Both the position numbers and the translations under genes were made by a program. DNA of 64,000 nt, taken from the NCBI RefSeq assembly GCF_029958925.1, contig NZ_CP124616.1:1798001-1862000 (forward strand), written 5' to 3'. Positions 1 through 8,746 of the stretch are shown here, piece after piece (within the stretch, counting starts at the first letter, position 1; the number at the start of each line of letters is the position of its first letter). Origin of the DNA: Tropicibacter oceani. Lineage in GTDB: Bacteria; Pseudomonadota; Alphaproteobacteria; Rhodobacterales; Rhodobacteraceae. The notes below the pieces were generated by a model. It ran no database searches. It saw only the letters and a program-made list of their open reading frames with translations, and was not told the DNA's origin.

Positions 1-1
1 G

Positions 2-2710
2 CCGGGCGTGCTGCGCGGCGAGATCGTGCAGGCCGAAATCGCATGGTTGCCGCAGCTTGGGCTGTCTGCCTCGTTCTTTCTGGACGGGCTGGGCCTGCTG
101 TTCGCAGGGATGATCCTGGGCGTTGGCCTGCTGATCACGCTTTACGCACGGTTTTACCTGTCGGGCGACGATCCGATGGGGCAGTTCTATACTTATCTTC
201 TGCTGTTCCAGGGCGCGATGCTGGGCATTGTCCTGTCGGACAACATCCTGCTTTTGTTGATTTTCTGGGAACTGACTTCGCTGTCCTCCTTCCTGCTGAT
301 CGGCTATTGGAAACACCTGCCCGAGGGGCGTCAGGGCGCGCGCATGGCGCTGGCGGTGACCGGGGCAGGCGGGCTTGCCATGATTGGCGGCATGCTGATC
401 CTGGGCAACATCGTGGGCAGCTACAACCTGACCGACATCCTGCAGGCGGGTGATCTGATCCGCGCGTCCGAATGGTATCTGCCGGCGCTGATCCTGATCC
501 TGCTGGGGGCCTTCACCAAGTCGGCGCAGTTCCCGTTCCATTTCTGGCTGCCGCATGCCATGGCCGCGCCGACACCGGTTTCGGCCTATCTGCATTCGGC
601 GACCATGGTGAAGGCCGGGGTGTTCCTGATGGCGCGGATGTGGCCGGCGCTGGCCGGCACCGACGCCTGGTTCTACATCGTCGCGACCACCGGGCTGGTG
701 ACCATGGTGCTGGGCGCCTGCATCGCGCTGTTCAAGGATGACCTCAAGGCGCTGCTGGCCTTTTCGACGGTCAGCCACCTGGGACTTTTGACGATGCTTC
801 TGGGCTTTGGCACCCAGGCCGCTGCCGTGGCGGCGGTGTTTCACATCATCAACCACCTGACCTTCAAGGCGGCGCTGTTCATGACCGCCGGGATCGTGGA
901 TCACGAAACCCATACCCGCGACATCAAGCGGCTGGGCGGGCTTCGCCACCTGATGCCGATCACCTTCCTGATCGGCACGGTCGCGGCCTTGTCGATGGCG
1001 GGTATTCCGCTGTTCAACGGTTTCCTGTCCAAGGAAATGATGCTTGAGGAAGCGTCGCACACCAACTGGATCAACAGCCCCTATGCGGTGCCGGTGCTGG
1101 CAACCATCGGCGCGCTGCTGTCGGTGGCCTATTCGCTGCGCTTCATCTTTCATGTCTTCCTTGGTCCGGTGCGCGACGATTACCCGAGCAAGCCGCATGA
1201 TCCGCCCTTTGGCATGTGGGCCGCGCCTGCCTTGCTTGCGGTGCTGGTGGTGGTCATCGGGGTTGCGCCCTTCCTCGCCGAAGGCGTGGTGACGGCGGCG
1301 GCCAATGCCGTGACCGGGGCTGACCTGCACCCGCATCTGAAAATCTGGCACGGGGTCACACCGGCGCTGTGGATGTCGATCGTCGCGGTGATCGGCGGGG
1401 CAATCCTGCTGTCGCAGCACCGCCTGTTCGAGCGGCTGTGGAACGCCGCACCAAGGCCCGAGGCCAAGGCCATCTTTGACCGGCTGGTCGCGGCCATCGT
1501 CGCCGCGACCCGTGCCATCACCGAGCTGAGCCACAATGGCGCGATCAGCCGCTACCTGGCCATCTTTACGGTGACCTCGGTGGGTGCGGGCTGGATCGCC
1601 TATTCCTCCAGCGGGCTGTCCGCCCCGACCCGCGGGTTGCTGCCTGTGGCGCCGATCGTGGTGGTGGGCTGGATCATGTTGATCGTTGCCACCCTGTCGG
1701 TCGTGACCATGCATCACCACCGGTTCCGCGCGCTGGTCCTGATCGGGATCATCGGGCTGTCGATTTCCGCCGGCTTTGCCTTTTTGTCGGCGCCTGACCT
1801 GGCGCTGACGCAGATCTCGGTCGAGACGGTCACCATCATGCTGCTGCTGCTGGCGCTGCATTTCATGCCCAAGGTCACCCCGCACGAAAGCCCCATGGGG
1901 CTGAAGCTGCGGGACGGCGCCATTGCGCTGGGGGCCGGGGGCGGGGTGGCCGCGCTGGCCTATGCCTTCATGATGCGCGATATCGAGACAATTTCCGACT
2001 ACCACCTTGCCAACAGCTATGAGGGCGGCGGCGGGACCAACGTGGTCAACGTCATCCTGGTGGATTTCCGGGGGTACGATACCTTTGGCGAGATCATCGT
2101 TCTGGGGATCGCCGGCCTGGTGATCTATGCGATGATGCATGCCTTGCTGGAAGGTCCGGCGGGGCGGCGTCTGAAGAACACGGATTATTCGCAGGACCGG
2201 TCGCGCGACCGTCACCCGCTGATGATGGTTGTCGTCACCCGCGTGCTGATGCCCATCGCCATCATGGTGGGGCTCTACTTCTTCCTGCGCGGTCATAACC
2301 AGCCGGGCGGCGGGTTTGTTGCGGGCCTGGTGATCGCGATCGCGCTGCTGATGCAGTACATGGCATCGGGCTTTGCCTGGACGCAGGAACGCCAGCGGAT
2401 CGAATACCACACCCTGATCGGTCTTGGCGTCGTGGTTGCGGCCCTGACCGGGGTGGGGTCCTGGCTGGCGGGCCGGCCGTTCCTGACCAGCGCCTATACC
2501 TATGTGTCCCTGCCGCCGATCGAGAAATTCGAACTGGCCACGGCCATGCTGTTCGACCTTGGCGTGTTCCTGACGGTTCTGGGCGCGGTCATGTTGATGC
2601 TTTACAGCCTCAGCCGCATCGCCCGCTTTGCCGGCGAGACGGTGAATGTCGAAGCGATGGACTATGACCCGGGCGAAAGGGCCCAAGAACAAGCAGAGGC
2701 GGAGCGCTGA
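2..2710 (+). CDS. mnhA: Mrp cation/proton antiporter subunit A fused to subunit B (5' truncated)
   Basis: Main membrane subunit of a Mrp/Pha-type monovalent cation:proton antiporter in the cytoplasmic membrane. The frame is open to the left edge, so the true start lies outside the window; the GTG at 8 is only the first in-window start codon. The NuoL/ND5-like portion shows the conserved LHSATMVKAG and NHLTFKAALFMTAG channel helices. From about visible residue 740 the MnhB portion follows, with the typical RGHNQPGGGFVAG segment. An A+B fusion is the usual alphaproteobacterial arrangement (PhaAB). It is followed one base later by subunit C and heads a complete set C to G. The transported ion (Na+ or K+) cannot be told from sequence. 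Confidence 0.95.
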   Translation, partial: PGVLRGEIVQAEIAWLPQLGLSASFFLDGLGLLFAGMILGVGLLITLYARFYLSGDDPMGQFYTYLLLFQGAMLGIVLSDNILLLLIFWELTSLSSFLLIGYWKHLPEGRQGARMALAVTGAGGLAMIGGMLILGNIVGSYNLTDILQAGDLIRASEWYLPALILILLGAFTKSAQFPFHFWLPHAMAAPTPVSAYLHSATMVKAGVFLMARMWPALAGTDAWFYIVATTGLVTMVLGACIALFKDDLKALLAFSTVSHLGLLTMLLGFGTQAAAVAAVFHIINHLTFKAALFMTAGIVDHETHTRDIKRLGGLRHLMPITFLIGTVAALSMAGIPLFNGFLSKEMMLEEASHTNWINSPYAVPVLATIGALLSVAYSLRFIFHVFLGPVRDDYPSKPHDPPFGMWAAPALLAVLVVVIGVAPFLAEGVVTAAANAVTGADLHPHLKIWHGVTPALWMSIVAVIGGAILLSQHRLFERLWNAAPRPEAKAIFDRLVAAIVAATRAITELSHNGAISRYLAIFTVTSVGAGWIAYSSSGLSAPTRGLLPVAPIVVVGWIMLIVATLSVVTMHHHRFRALVLIGIIGLSISAGFAFLSAPDLALTQISVETVTIMLLLLALHFMPKVTPHESPMGLKLRDGAIALGAGGGVAALAYAFMMRDIETISDYHLANSYEGGGGTNVVNVILVDFRGYDTFGEIIVLGIAGLVIYAMMHALLEGPAGRRLKNTDYSQDRSRDRHPLMMVVVTRVLMPIAIMVGLYFFLRGHNQPGGGFVAGLVIAIALLMQYMASGFAWTQERQRIEYHTLIGLGVVVAALTGVGSWLAGRPFLTSAYTYVSLPPIEKFELATAMLFDLGVFLTVLGAVMLMLYSLSRIARFAGETVNVEAMDYDPGERAQEQAEAER

Positions 2711-2711
2711 G

Positions 2712-3077
2712 ATGGAGATCATCGTTGCAAGCAGCATCGGCGTTTTGACCGCGGGCGGGGTCTACCTGCTTTTGCGGCTCAGGACCTTCCCTGTCATCCT
2801 TGGCCTGGCGCTGTTGTCCTATGCGGTGAACGTGTTCCTGTTCGCCAGCGGCGGGCTGGCCATCGACCAGCCGCCCATCCTGTCGAAATACGGCGATGCA
2901 AGCTATACCGACCCGCTGCCGCAGGCCCTGGTTCTGACGGCGATCGTCATTTCCTTCGGGATGACGGCCGTGCTGGTGATGATCGGGCTTGGCGCCTATC
3001 TCGAGGCGGACAGTGACCGGATCGACATCGCCCAAGACGATGACGACGCCCAAGCCGAAAATGAAAGGCCCGCATGA
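2712..3077 (+). CDS. mnhC: Mrp antiporter subunit C (NuoK-like)
   Basis: Small membrane subunit of the Mrp antiporter, homologous to NuoK/ND4L. The ATG at 2712 starts one base after the TGA of subunit A/B, and the protein begins MEIIVASSIGVLTAGGVYLL. It is 121 residues with three hydrophobic segments (about 4-22, 28-48 and 74-97). The acidic C-terminal tail is not membrane embedded. An in-frame upstream start exists but would extend into the mnhA coding region, so it was rejected. It overlaps the start of subunit D by four bases (ATGA), which indicates translational coupling. Confidence 0.93.
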   Translation: MEIIVASSIGVLTAGGVYLLLRLRTFPVILGLALLSYAVNVFLFASGGLAIDQPPILSKYGDASYTDPLPQALVLTAIVISFGMTAVLVMIGLGAYLEADSDRIDIAQDDDDAQAENERPA

Positions 3078-4621
3078 TGCACTGGATCATTCTACCGGTC
3101 GTTCTGCCGGCGCTGCTGGCTCCGATCATCGGCTTTGTCATGCGCCACGACATCACGCTGGCGCGCATCGCGTCGGTGTTCGGCACCGGTTTGCTGCTGG
3201 CGATTGCGCTGGGCCTTGCGGTCATGGCGGCGGATGGGTCGACCCATGTCTACCGTCTGGGCGACTGGCCCGCGCCCTTTGGCATCGTGCTTGTGCTGGA
3301 CCGTTTGTCGGCGCTGATGGTGCTGTTGACCGCATTGCTGGCGCTGATCGTCCTGGTCCATGCCATCGCCACGGGCTGGGATGCGCGCGGGCGGCACTTC
3401 CATGCGCTGTTCCAGTTCCAGCTGATGGGGATCTGCGGCGCCTTCCTGACCGGCGACATCTTCAACCTGTTCGTGTTCTTCGAAATCCTGCTGATCGCCT
3501 CTTATGGTCTGATGATCCATTCCGGTGGCAAGGAGCGGATCCGCGCAGGCCTGCAATACGTGGTGATGAACTTGGCGGGATCGACGCTGTTCCTGTTTGC
3601 GCTGGGCACGCTTTATACCTCGACCGGGACGCTGAACATCGCGGACCTGGCGGCGCGCCTGCCTGAAATCCCGGCCGAGGAATCGTCGCTGGTGCGTGTC
3701 GCGGTGATCCTGCTGATGATCGTCTTTGCGGTAAAGGCGGCGCTGTTCCCGGTGCATTTCTGGCTGCCCGCGTCCTATGCCAACGCGCCTGCGCCAGTGG
3801 CGGCGCTGTTCGCGATCATGACCAAGGTCGGCGCCTATGCGATCTTGCGGGTCCATACCACGGTATTCGGCCCCGGCAGCCCGGGAACCGAGGACCTGGC
3901 CGGGACATGGCTGTTTCCGGCGGCCATCGTCACCATAGCCATCGGCGCCTTTGGCGTCCTGGGCGCACGCCGCCTGATGCCGCTGATCGCCTATTCGGTC
4001 ATCGGGTCCATGGGCACCTTGCTGGTGGCGGTCGCGGTGTTTTCGGCCCCTGCGACCTCGGCCGCGCTGTACTACATGGTCCATTCGACCTTTGCCGCGG
4101 CCTGCCTGTTCCTGATCGCCGATCTTGTCGTCACGCGGCGATCCTCTGACGCGCTGAGCCCGCAACCCGCGACGGTGCAGAACGGGCTTTTCGCGGCACT
4201 GTTCTTTGGCGCGGCCATTGCGATGGCCGGGATGCCGCCGCTTAGCGGGTTCCTGGGCAAGCTGCTGGTGCTGGATGCGATCCGGCAGCCCGGCCAGATG
4301 GGCTGGGCCTGGTCCGCGATCCTGATCGGCTCGCTTTTGACCATCGTCGGGTTCGCCCGCGCCGGGACGGTCCTGTTCTGGAAATCCACCGCGACCGCCG
4401 GTCCGGTCCTGGACGAAACCGCCGAGCTTGACGCCGCGCAGGACCTGCCGGCCCCGGCAACGGTGGCACAGGTGGCGCCGGTGATGCTGGCGCTTGCGAT
4501 CCTGGGGGGGCTGGCGATCTTTGCCGGGCCCGTGTCTGCCTATCTGCAGGACACCTCGGCCCAGCTGTTCGATCGCCAGGGATATGTCGATGCCGTTCTG
4601 GCCCCGGTTGAGGAGCGCTGA
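3074..4621 (+). CDS. mnhD: Mrp antiporter subunit D (NuoM/N-like)
   Basis: Proton-channel-type subunit of the Mrp antiporter, related to NuoM/NuoN of complex I. It has 515 residues and about 14 membrane helices. The sequence shows the VFFEILLIASYG glutamate helix and FPVHFWLPASYANAPAPVAALFA, the segment typical of antiporter-like subunits. Its ATG overlaps the stop of mnhC by four bases. Subunit E begins three bases after its stop. Length and order match the family. Confidence 0.95.
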   Translation: MMHWIILPVVLPALLAPIIGFVMRHDITLARIASVFGTGLLLAIALGLAVMAADGSTHVYRLGDWPAPFGIVLVLDRLSALMVLLTALLALIVLVHAIATGWDARGRHFHALFQFQLMGICGAFLTGDIFNLFVFFEILLIASYGLMIHSGGKERIRAGLQYVVMNLAGSTLFLFALGTLYTSTGTLNIADLAARLPEIPAEESSLVRVAVILLMIVFAVKAALFPVHFWLPASYANAPAPVAALFAIMTKVGAYAILRVHTTVFGPGSPGTEDLAGTWLFPAAIVTIAIGAFGVLGARRLMPLIAYSVIGSMGTLLVAVAVFSAPATSAALYYMVHSTFAAACLFLIADLVVTRRSSDALSPQPATVQNGLFAALFFGAAIAMAGMPPLSGFLGKLLVLDAIRQPGQMGWAWSAILIGSLLTIVGFARAGTVLFWKSTATAGPVLDETAELDAAQDLPAPATVAQVAPVMLALAILGGLAIFAGPVSAYLQDTSAQLFDRQGYVDAVLAPVEER

Positions 4622-4624
4622 TCC

Positions 4625-5116
4625 ATGCTGACCCGTCTTATCCCGCATCCGCTGCTTAGCCTGACGCTGGTCCTGGTCTGGCTGGGCCTGGTGAACACCT
4701 TTTCGCTGGGCAACCTGATCCTGGGCGCGGTCTTTGGCCTGATCATCCCGATCTTCACGGCGGCCTATTGGCCGGACCGCCCGGCCATCGCCCGCCCTCT
4801 GAAGGTTGCGGAATACATCCTGGTGGTGATGTGGGACATCGTCGTGGCGAACGTGCAGGTGGCCATGATCATCCTGTTCAAGCGCGAAAAGGACATCCAT
4901 TCGCAGTGGATCCCGGTGCCGCTGGAGCTGACCTCGGCCGAGGCGATCACCGTCCTTGCCGGGACCATCACGATGACGCCGGGAACGGTGTCGGCGATGC
5001 TGGCGGTCGATGGCAGCGCGATCCTTGTGCACTGCCTGCACACCGATGATCCGGACGCCGTGCGCGACGAGATCAAGGCCCGCTATGAACGCCGCCTTCT
5101 GGAGATCTTCCCATGA
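4625..5116 (+). CDS. mnhE: Mrp antiporter subunit E
   Basis: MnhE family membrane subunit of the Mrp antiporter, 163 residues. It has N-terminal hydrophobic helices, then a cytoplasmic part with the characteristic sequence ITVLAGTITMTPGTVS, shared by MrpE proteins. It lies three bases after mnhD and overlaps mnhF by four bases (ATGA), so it belongs to the same transcript. It has no known homologue in complex I; its role is structural within the antiporter. Confidence 0.94.
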   Translation: MLTRLIPHPLLSLTLVLVWLGLVNTFSLGNLILGAVFGLIIPIFTAAYWPDRPAIARPLKVAEYILVVMWDIVVANVQVAMIILFKREKDIHSQWIPVPLELTSAEAITVLAGTITMTPGTVSAMLAVDGSAILVHCLHTDDPDAVRDEIKARYERRLLEIFP

Positions 5117-5382
5117 TCGAATACGCCCTTTATTTCACGGTCGGCTGCTATGGCGTCGCGCTTTTGCTGAACCTTTGGCGCATCGCCGTCGGCCCCGACG
5201 CGGCCGACCGCATCCTGGCGCTGGACACCATGGTGATCAACGTGATCGCCCTGCTGGTGCTGCACGGGATCTGGCGCGGTACCGCGATGTATTTCGAGGC
5301 CGCGATGCTGATCGCCATGGTCGGGTTCGTCTCGACGGTTGCCTACTGCCGCTTTCTTCTGCGCGGCGACATCATCGAATAG
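5113..5382 (+). CDS. mnhF: Mrp antiporter subunit F
   Basis: Small (89 residue) membrane subunit with three helices, family MnhF/PhaF. The segment RIAVGPDAADRILALDTM is the usual family signature. Its start overlaps the mnhE stop (ATGA) and it ends ten bases before mnhG. It is required for assembly of the Mrp complex in characterised systems. Confidence 0.94.
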   Translation: MIEYALYFTVGCYGVALLLNLWRIAVGPDAADRILALDTMVINVIALLVLHGIWRGTAMYFEAAMLIAMVGFVSTVAYCRFLLRGDIIE

Positions 5383-5392
5383 GGCTGGAAAC

Positions 5393-5770
5393 ATGAGCTT
5401 TGTTGCGGAACTCCTCATCTCGATCGCGCTTGTCGTCAGCGGCATCTTTGGCTTTGTCGGCTCTTACGGGTTGGTCAAACTGAAACATTCGCTGCAACGG
5501 CTGCATGCCCCGACCAAGGCCACGACCCTTGGGGTGGGCGGCGTGCTGATCGCGTCGATGATCTTTTTCTACGCCAAGACCGGGCACGTTTCGGTGCACG
5601 AGCTTTTGATCACGCTGTTCCTGTTCCTGTCGGCGCCGATCACCGCCAATTTCATCGCCAAGGCCTATATGGCGCGCAACCTGAGCGAAAAGGAACTGCC
5701 CGAAAGCCAGGGGGCATTTGGCTGGTCTGTCTATGACGACCCGCCAGAGGCGGGCCCGGAGCGCAAGTAA
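5393..5770 (+). CDS. mnhG: Mrp antiporter subunit G
   Basis: MnhG/PhaG family subunit, 125 residues with three hydrophobic helices. It carries the conserved core LHAPTKATTLGVGGVLIASM. The ATG at 5393 follows mnhF; a longer in-frame start at 5339 would overlap mnhF and was rejected. This is the last antiporter gene. The next gene (5865) is a regulator of a different system, so the operon probably ends here, although no strong terminator hairpin is visible. Confidence 0.93.
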   Translation: MSFVAELLISIALVVSGIFGFVGSYGLVKLKHSLQRLHAPTKATTLGVGGVLIASMIFFYAKTGHVSVHELLITLFLFLSAPITANFIAKAYMARNLSEKELPESQGAFGWSVYDDPPEAGPERK

Positions 5771-5864
5771 ACCGGCCTGCGAAACGCGCGTCGGCGTTTG
5801 ACCTGACGTGCCTGACGCGACATGGCTTCTGGCGCGGCGATGGCAGATGTGTCAGGAAAACCCC

Positions 5865-6581
5865 ATGGGAATGGACGCGCCAAAACCGACTCTGCCGCGG
5901 CTTGATGAAAGCCTGCTGACGCATCTTCCGCCGTTTTCCCGGCTGGAGCGGCGGCAAATCCGTACGGTTCTGGATCAGGCCAGCGTCCGCCGCTATGACG
6001 CCGGGGCGCATATCTTTGAAGAAGGCGCGCCCGCCGACCGGTTTTACATGCTTCTGGATGGCTATGTGCGCGTGGTGCGGATCACTGCCACCGGTGAACA
6101 GGTGACCGCGCTGCATATCCCGGCGGGGCAATTGCTGGGCATCGCAAAGGCCATCGGGCGCGAAACCTATCCGGCCACCGCCATGACCGCGACCGAGGCG
6201 CTGGCGCTAAGCTGGCCGACCCGGTTGTGGGATGATTTCGTTGCGACCTACGATGGCTTTGCCACCGAAACCTACAAGACCGTGGGCCAGCGCGTTGGCG
6301 AAATGAACACCCGTGTGGTGGAAATGGCCACGCAGCAGGTCGAACAGCGCGTCGCCAATGCCCTGTTGCGGCTGGTCAACCAGACCGGGCGCAAGGTCGA
6401 GGACGGGATCGAGATCGACTTTCCCATCACCCGTCAGGACCTGTCGGAATTGACGGCGACCACGCTGCACACGGTCAGCCGCCTGCTCAGCGCCTGGGAA
6501 AAGCTGGGGCTGGTGGAAAGCCGGCGCAAACGGATCAAGGTCCGCGACCCTCATGCGCTGGTGGTGCTGGCGCAGCCCTGA
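5865..6581 (+). CDS. Crp/Fnr-family regulator of the Dnr/NnrR type
   Basis: Transcription factor with an N-terminal cyclic-nucleotide-binding-like sensor domain (about residues 20-140) and a C-terminal winged helix (ITRQDLSELTATTLHTVSRL, about 190-210). It lacks the N-terminal cysteine cluster of oxygen-sensing Fnr, which places it with the Dnr/NnrR group that responds to nitric oxide. It stands beside the nor genes and a TTGT-N6-ACAA box. The ATG at 5865 is preceded by a short CAGGA; an ATG at 5871 is also possible and a start at 5808 seems too far upstream. Its 3' end overlaps the convergent DUF1858 gene by 31 bases. NO sensing is inferred from family and context. Confidence 0.85.
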   Translation: MGMDAPKPTLPRLDESLLTHLPPFSRLERRQIRTVLDQASVRRYDAGAHIFEEGAPADRFYMLLDGYVRVVRITATGEQVTALHIPAGQLLGIAKAIGRETYPATAMTATEALALSWPTRLWDDFVATYDGFATETYKTVGQRVGEMNTRVVEMATQQVEQRVANALLRLVNQTGRKVEDGIEIDFPITRQDLSELTATTLHTVSRLLSAWEKLGLVESRRKRIKVRDPHALVVLAQP

Positions 6582-6796
6582 TCGGGCGCCGCGGCGATGG
6601 CCTGCCGCAGGCTGTCACGAAAGCTGTCTTCGTCCAGGTCATATTCCAGGCAGGCATCGGTGATGGTGTGAAACGGCGTCACCATGCAGCCCACGCACAG
6701 CATCCTGTGCCGGACAAAGACCGCGACGGTCTGCGGCCAAGACGCCATCACCTGCGACAGTGAAAGCCCGGGATCGTCAATGCAGGGGCGGTTCAT
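6551..6796 (-). CDS. DUF1858 small redox-disulfide protein
   Basis: An 81-residue protein matching the DUF1858 family (hybrid-cluster-protein-associated disulfide domain, also found at the N-terminus of ScdA/Ric proteins). The diagnostic CxxC appears as MLCVGC near residue 35. The stretch LSLSQVMASWPQTVAVFVRH matches the family's first helices. Such proteins often lie beside Dnr and nor genes, and a role in NO or nitrosative stress is inferred. The ATG at 6796 lies about 54 bases from the centre of the Dnr-type box shared with norC. The last 31 bases overlap the end of the convergent regulator gene. Confidence 0.8.
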   Translation of the reverse strand: MNRPCIDDPGLSLSQVMASWPQTVAVFVRHRMLCVGCMVTPFHTITDACLEYDLDEDSFRDSLRQAIAAAPDQGCASTTSA

Positions 6797-6843
6797 CGTG
6801 GCTCCTTTCCGGGCTGATAATGGGGATGGAACCGCGTCAAACG

Positions 6844-6857
6844 TTGTTCTGTCACAA
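6844..6857. promoter_or_regulatory. Dnr/NnrR-type (FNR-like) box between the DUF1858 gene and norC
   Basis: The palindrome TTGTTCTGTCACAA is TTGT-N6-ACAA and fits the FNR/Dnr consensus TTGAT-N4-ATCAA in spacing and outer bases. It lies midway between the divergent starts of the DUF1858 gene (6796) and norC (6917). It could therefore activate both. It is the only good match seen in this intergenic region. Confidence 0.7.
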
Positions 6858-6916
6858 ACTTGAAGGCGGGCAGGCGGGCTAGGTCTGGGCCACCCCACCC
6901 TCAAGGAGGCCGCAGA

Positions 6917-7369
6917 ATGGCTGAAATCCTCACCAAATCGCGGGCGCGGAACATCTTTTACGGAGGCTCGGTCTTTTTCGTCGTCGTCTTCGCCGTGCTC
7001 AGCGCCCAAAGCCACCGGTATGTCGTCAACACCTCGACCGCCGGCATGCCGTTGACCGAAGAGGTCGCGCTGGGAAAACGCGTCTGGGAACGACATTCCT
7101 GCATCAACTGTCACAGCCTGCATGGCGAAGGCGCCTATTTCGCGCCCGAGGTCGGCAACGTGATGACCCGCTGGGGCGTCGCCGATGACCCGCAGGGCGC
7201 CTATGAAACACTGGACGGCTGGATGAACAGCCAGCCCTCGGGGATCGAGGGCCGCCGGCAGATGCCGCACTTTGAAATGACCGAAGAAGAGATGCGCGGG
7301 CTCGCGGAATTCCTCCGCTGGGCCGATCAGACCGACACCCAGGGCTGGCCGCCCAACGATGCCGGATAA
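6917..7369 (+). CDS. norC: Nitric oxide reductase cytochrome c subunit NorC
   Basis: Membrane-anchored monohaem cytochrome c that passes electrons to NorB for reduction of NO to N2O at the periplasmic face. It has 150 residues with one N-terminal anchor helix (about 12-30). The haem c site is CINCH at residues 62-66 and a likely axial methionine sits in the MPHFEM segment. A strong AAGGAGG lies before the ATG at 6917; the longer in-frame start at 6860 has no such site. norB starts 24 bases downstream. Confidence 0.96.
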   Translation: MAEILTKSRARNIFYGGSVFFVVVFAVLSAQSHRYVVNTSTAGMPLTEEVALGKRVWERHSCINCHSLHGEGAYFAPEVGNVMTRWGVADDPQGAYETLDGWMNSQPSGIEGRRQMPHFEMTEEEMRGLAEFLRWADQTDTQGWPPNDAG

Positions 7370-7393
7370 CGGCGCGGGCCAAGGAGAAAAACC

Positions 7394-8743
7394 ATGAAAT
7401 ATCAATCTCAAAAGGTGGCGCTGGCCTATTTCGTCTGCGCAATGGCGCTGTTTGGCATCCAGGTGCTGGGCGGGCTGTTGGCGGGCTGGATCTATGTTTC
7501 GCCCAACTTTCTGTCCGAACTGCTGCCCTTCAACATCATCCGGATGATCCACACCAACGCGCTGATCGTCTGGTTGCTTCTGGGCTTTTTCGGCGCGGCC
7601 TATTTCCTGATCCCCGAGGAATCCGAGCGCGAGATCTACTCGGTCAAGCTGGCCTATATCCAGCTGGCGCTGCTGATGGTCGGCACGCTGGGCGCGGTGG
7701 GGTCCTACCTTGTGGGCATCCACGGCGGGCGCGAGTTCCTGGAACAGCCGCTTTGGGTCAAGTTCGGCATCCTTGTCGCGGCGCTGATCTTTCTTTTCAA
7801 CGTGTCGATGACCGTTCTGGCGGGCAAGAAGACGGCCATCACCAATGTGCTGCTGATGGGGCTTTGGCTGCTGTCGCTGCTGTGGATCTTTGCTTTCATC
7901 AACCCCGAAAACCTGTCGCTTGATAAAATGTACTGGTGGTTCGTCGTGCACCTGTGGGTCGAGGCGACCTGGGAACTGGTGATGGCAGCGATCTTGGCCT
8001 TCCTGCTGCTGAAACTGACCGGGGTCGACCGCGAGGTGGTGGAAAAATGGCTGTATGTCATCGTCGCCACCGCCCTGTTCAGCGGCATCCTTGGCACCGG
8101 GCACCATTTCTACTGGATCGGGCTGCCGGGCTACTGGCAGTGGGTCGGGTCGATCTTTTCGACCTTCGAGGTGATCCCCTTCTTCCTGATGATGTCCTTT
8201 GCCTTTGTCATGGTCTGGAAGGGCCGCAAGAACCACCCCAACAAGGCCGCGCTGCTGTGGTCGCTGGGGTCCAGCACCGTCGCCTTTTTCGGGGCGGGTG
8301 TCTGGGGCTTCCTGCACACGCTGCACGGGGTCAACTTTTACAGCCACGGCACGCAGATCACCGCCGCGCATGGCCACCTGGCCTTTTACGGCGCCTACGT
8401 GGCGCTGAACCTGGCGATCTTTACCTATGCGATGCCGATGCTGCGGGGGCGCGCGCCCTACAACCAGGTGCTGAACATGGCCAGTTTCTGGCTCATGACC
8501 GGCGGCATGGCCTTCATGACCTTCGTGTTGACCTTTGCCGGCACCATCCAGACCCACATGCAGCGCGTGGTGGGTGACTACTACATGGAGGTGCAGGACA
8601 GCCTGTCGGTGTTCTACCTGATGCGCTTTGGCGCGGGGGCCGCCGTGGTGATCGGCGCGCTGCTGTTCATCTATTCGCTGCTGGTCGTGCGCAAGGACGA
8701 GATCATCGCCCCCGGATCCAGCGCAACCGTCCCCGGAGAGTGA
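7394..8743 (+). CDS. norB: Nitric oxide reductase catalytic subunit NorB
   Basis: Haem-copper-oxidase-family catalytic subunit of cytochrome-c-dependent NO reductase (2 NO to N2O), 449 residues with 12 membrane helices. Visible metal-binding motifs include the low-spin haem histidine in RMIHTNALIVW, the binuclear-centre helix VVHLWVEATWELVM with the Glu typical of NorB, the HH pair in GTGHHFYW, and the haem histidines in ITAAHGHLAFYG. It has no N-terminal quinol oxidase extension, so it is the cNOR type that needs NorC. norQ follows three bases later. Confidence 0.97.
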   Translation: MKYQSQKVALAYFVCAMALFGIQVLGGLLAGWIYVSPNFLSELLPFNIIRMIHTNALIVWLLLGFFGAAYFLIPEESEREIYSVKLAYIQLALLMVGTLGAVGSYLVGIHGGREFLEQPLWVKFGILVAALIFLFNVSMTVLAGKKTAITNVLLMGLWLLSLLWIFAFINPENLSLDKMYWWFVVHLWVEATWELVMAAILAFLLLKLTGVDREVVEKWLYVIVATALFSGILGTGHHFYWIGLPGYWQWVGSIFSTFEVIPFFLMMSFAFVMVWKGRKNHPNKAALLWSLGSSTVAFFGAGVWGFLHTLHGVNFYSHGTQITAAHGHLAFYGAYVALNLAIFTYAMPMLRGRAPYNQVLNMASFWLMTGGMAFMTFVLTFAGTIQTHMQRVVGDYYMEVQDSLSVFYLMRFGAGAAVVIGALLFIYSLLVVRKDEIIAPGSSATVPGE

Positions 8744-8746
8744 GCC

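Noticed and set aside
3092-5041. A 649-codon open frame antisense to mnhD/mnhE
   Set aside because: Composition is typical of GC-rich shadow frames (many R, G, Q, H). No domain is recognisable, and the plus-strand genes are conserved Mrp subunits.
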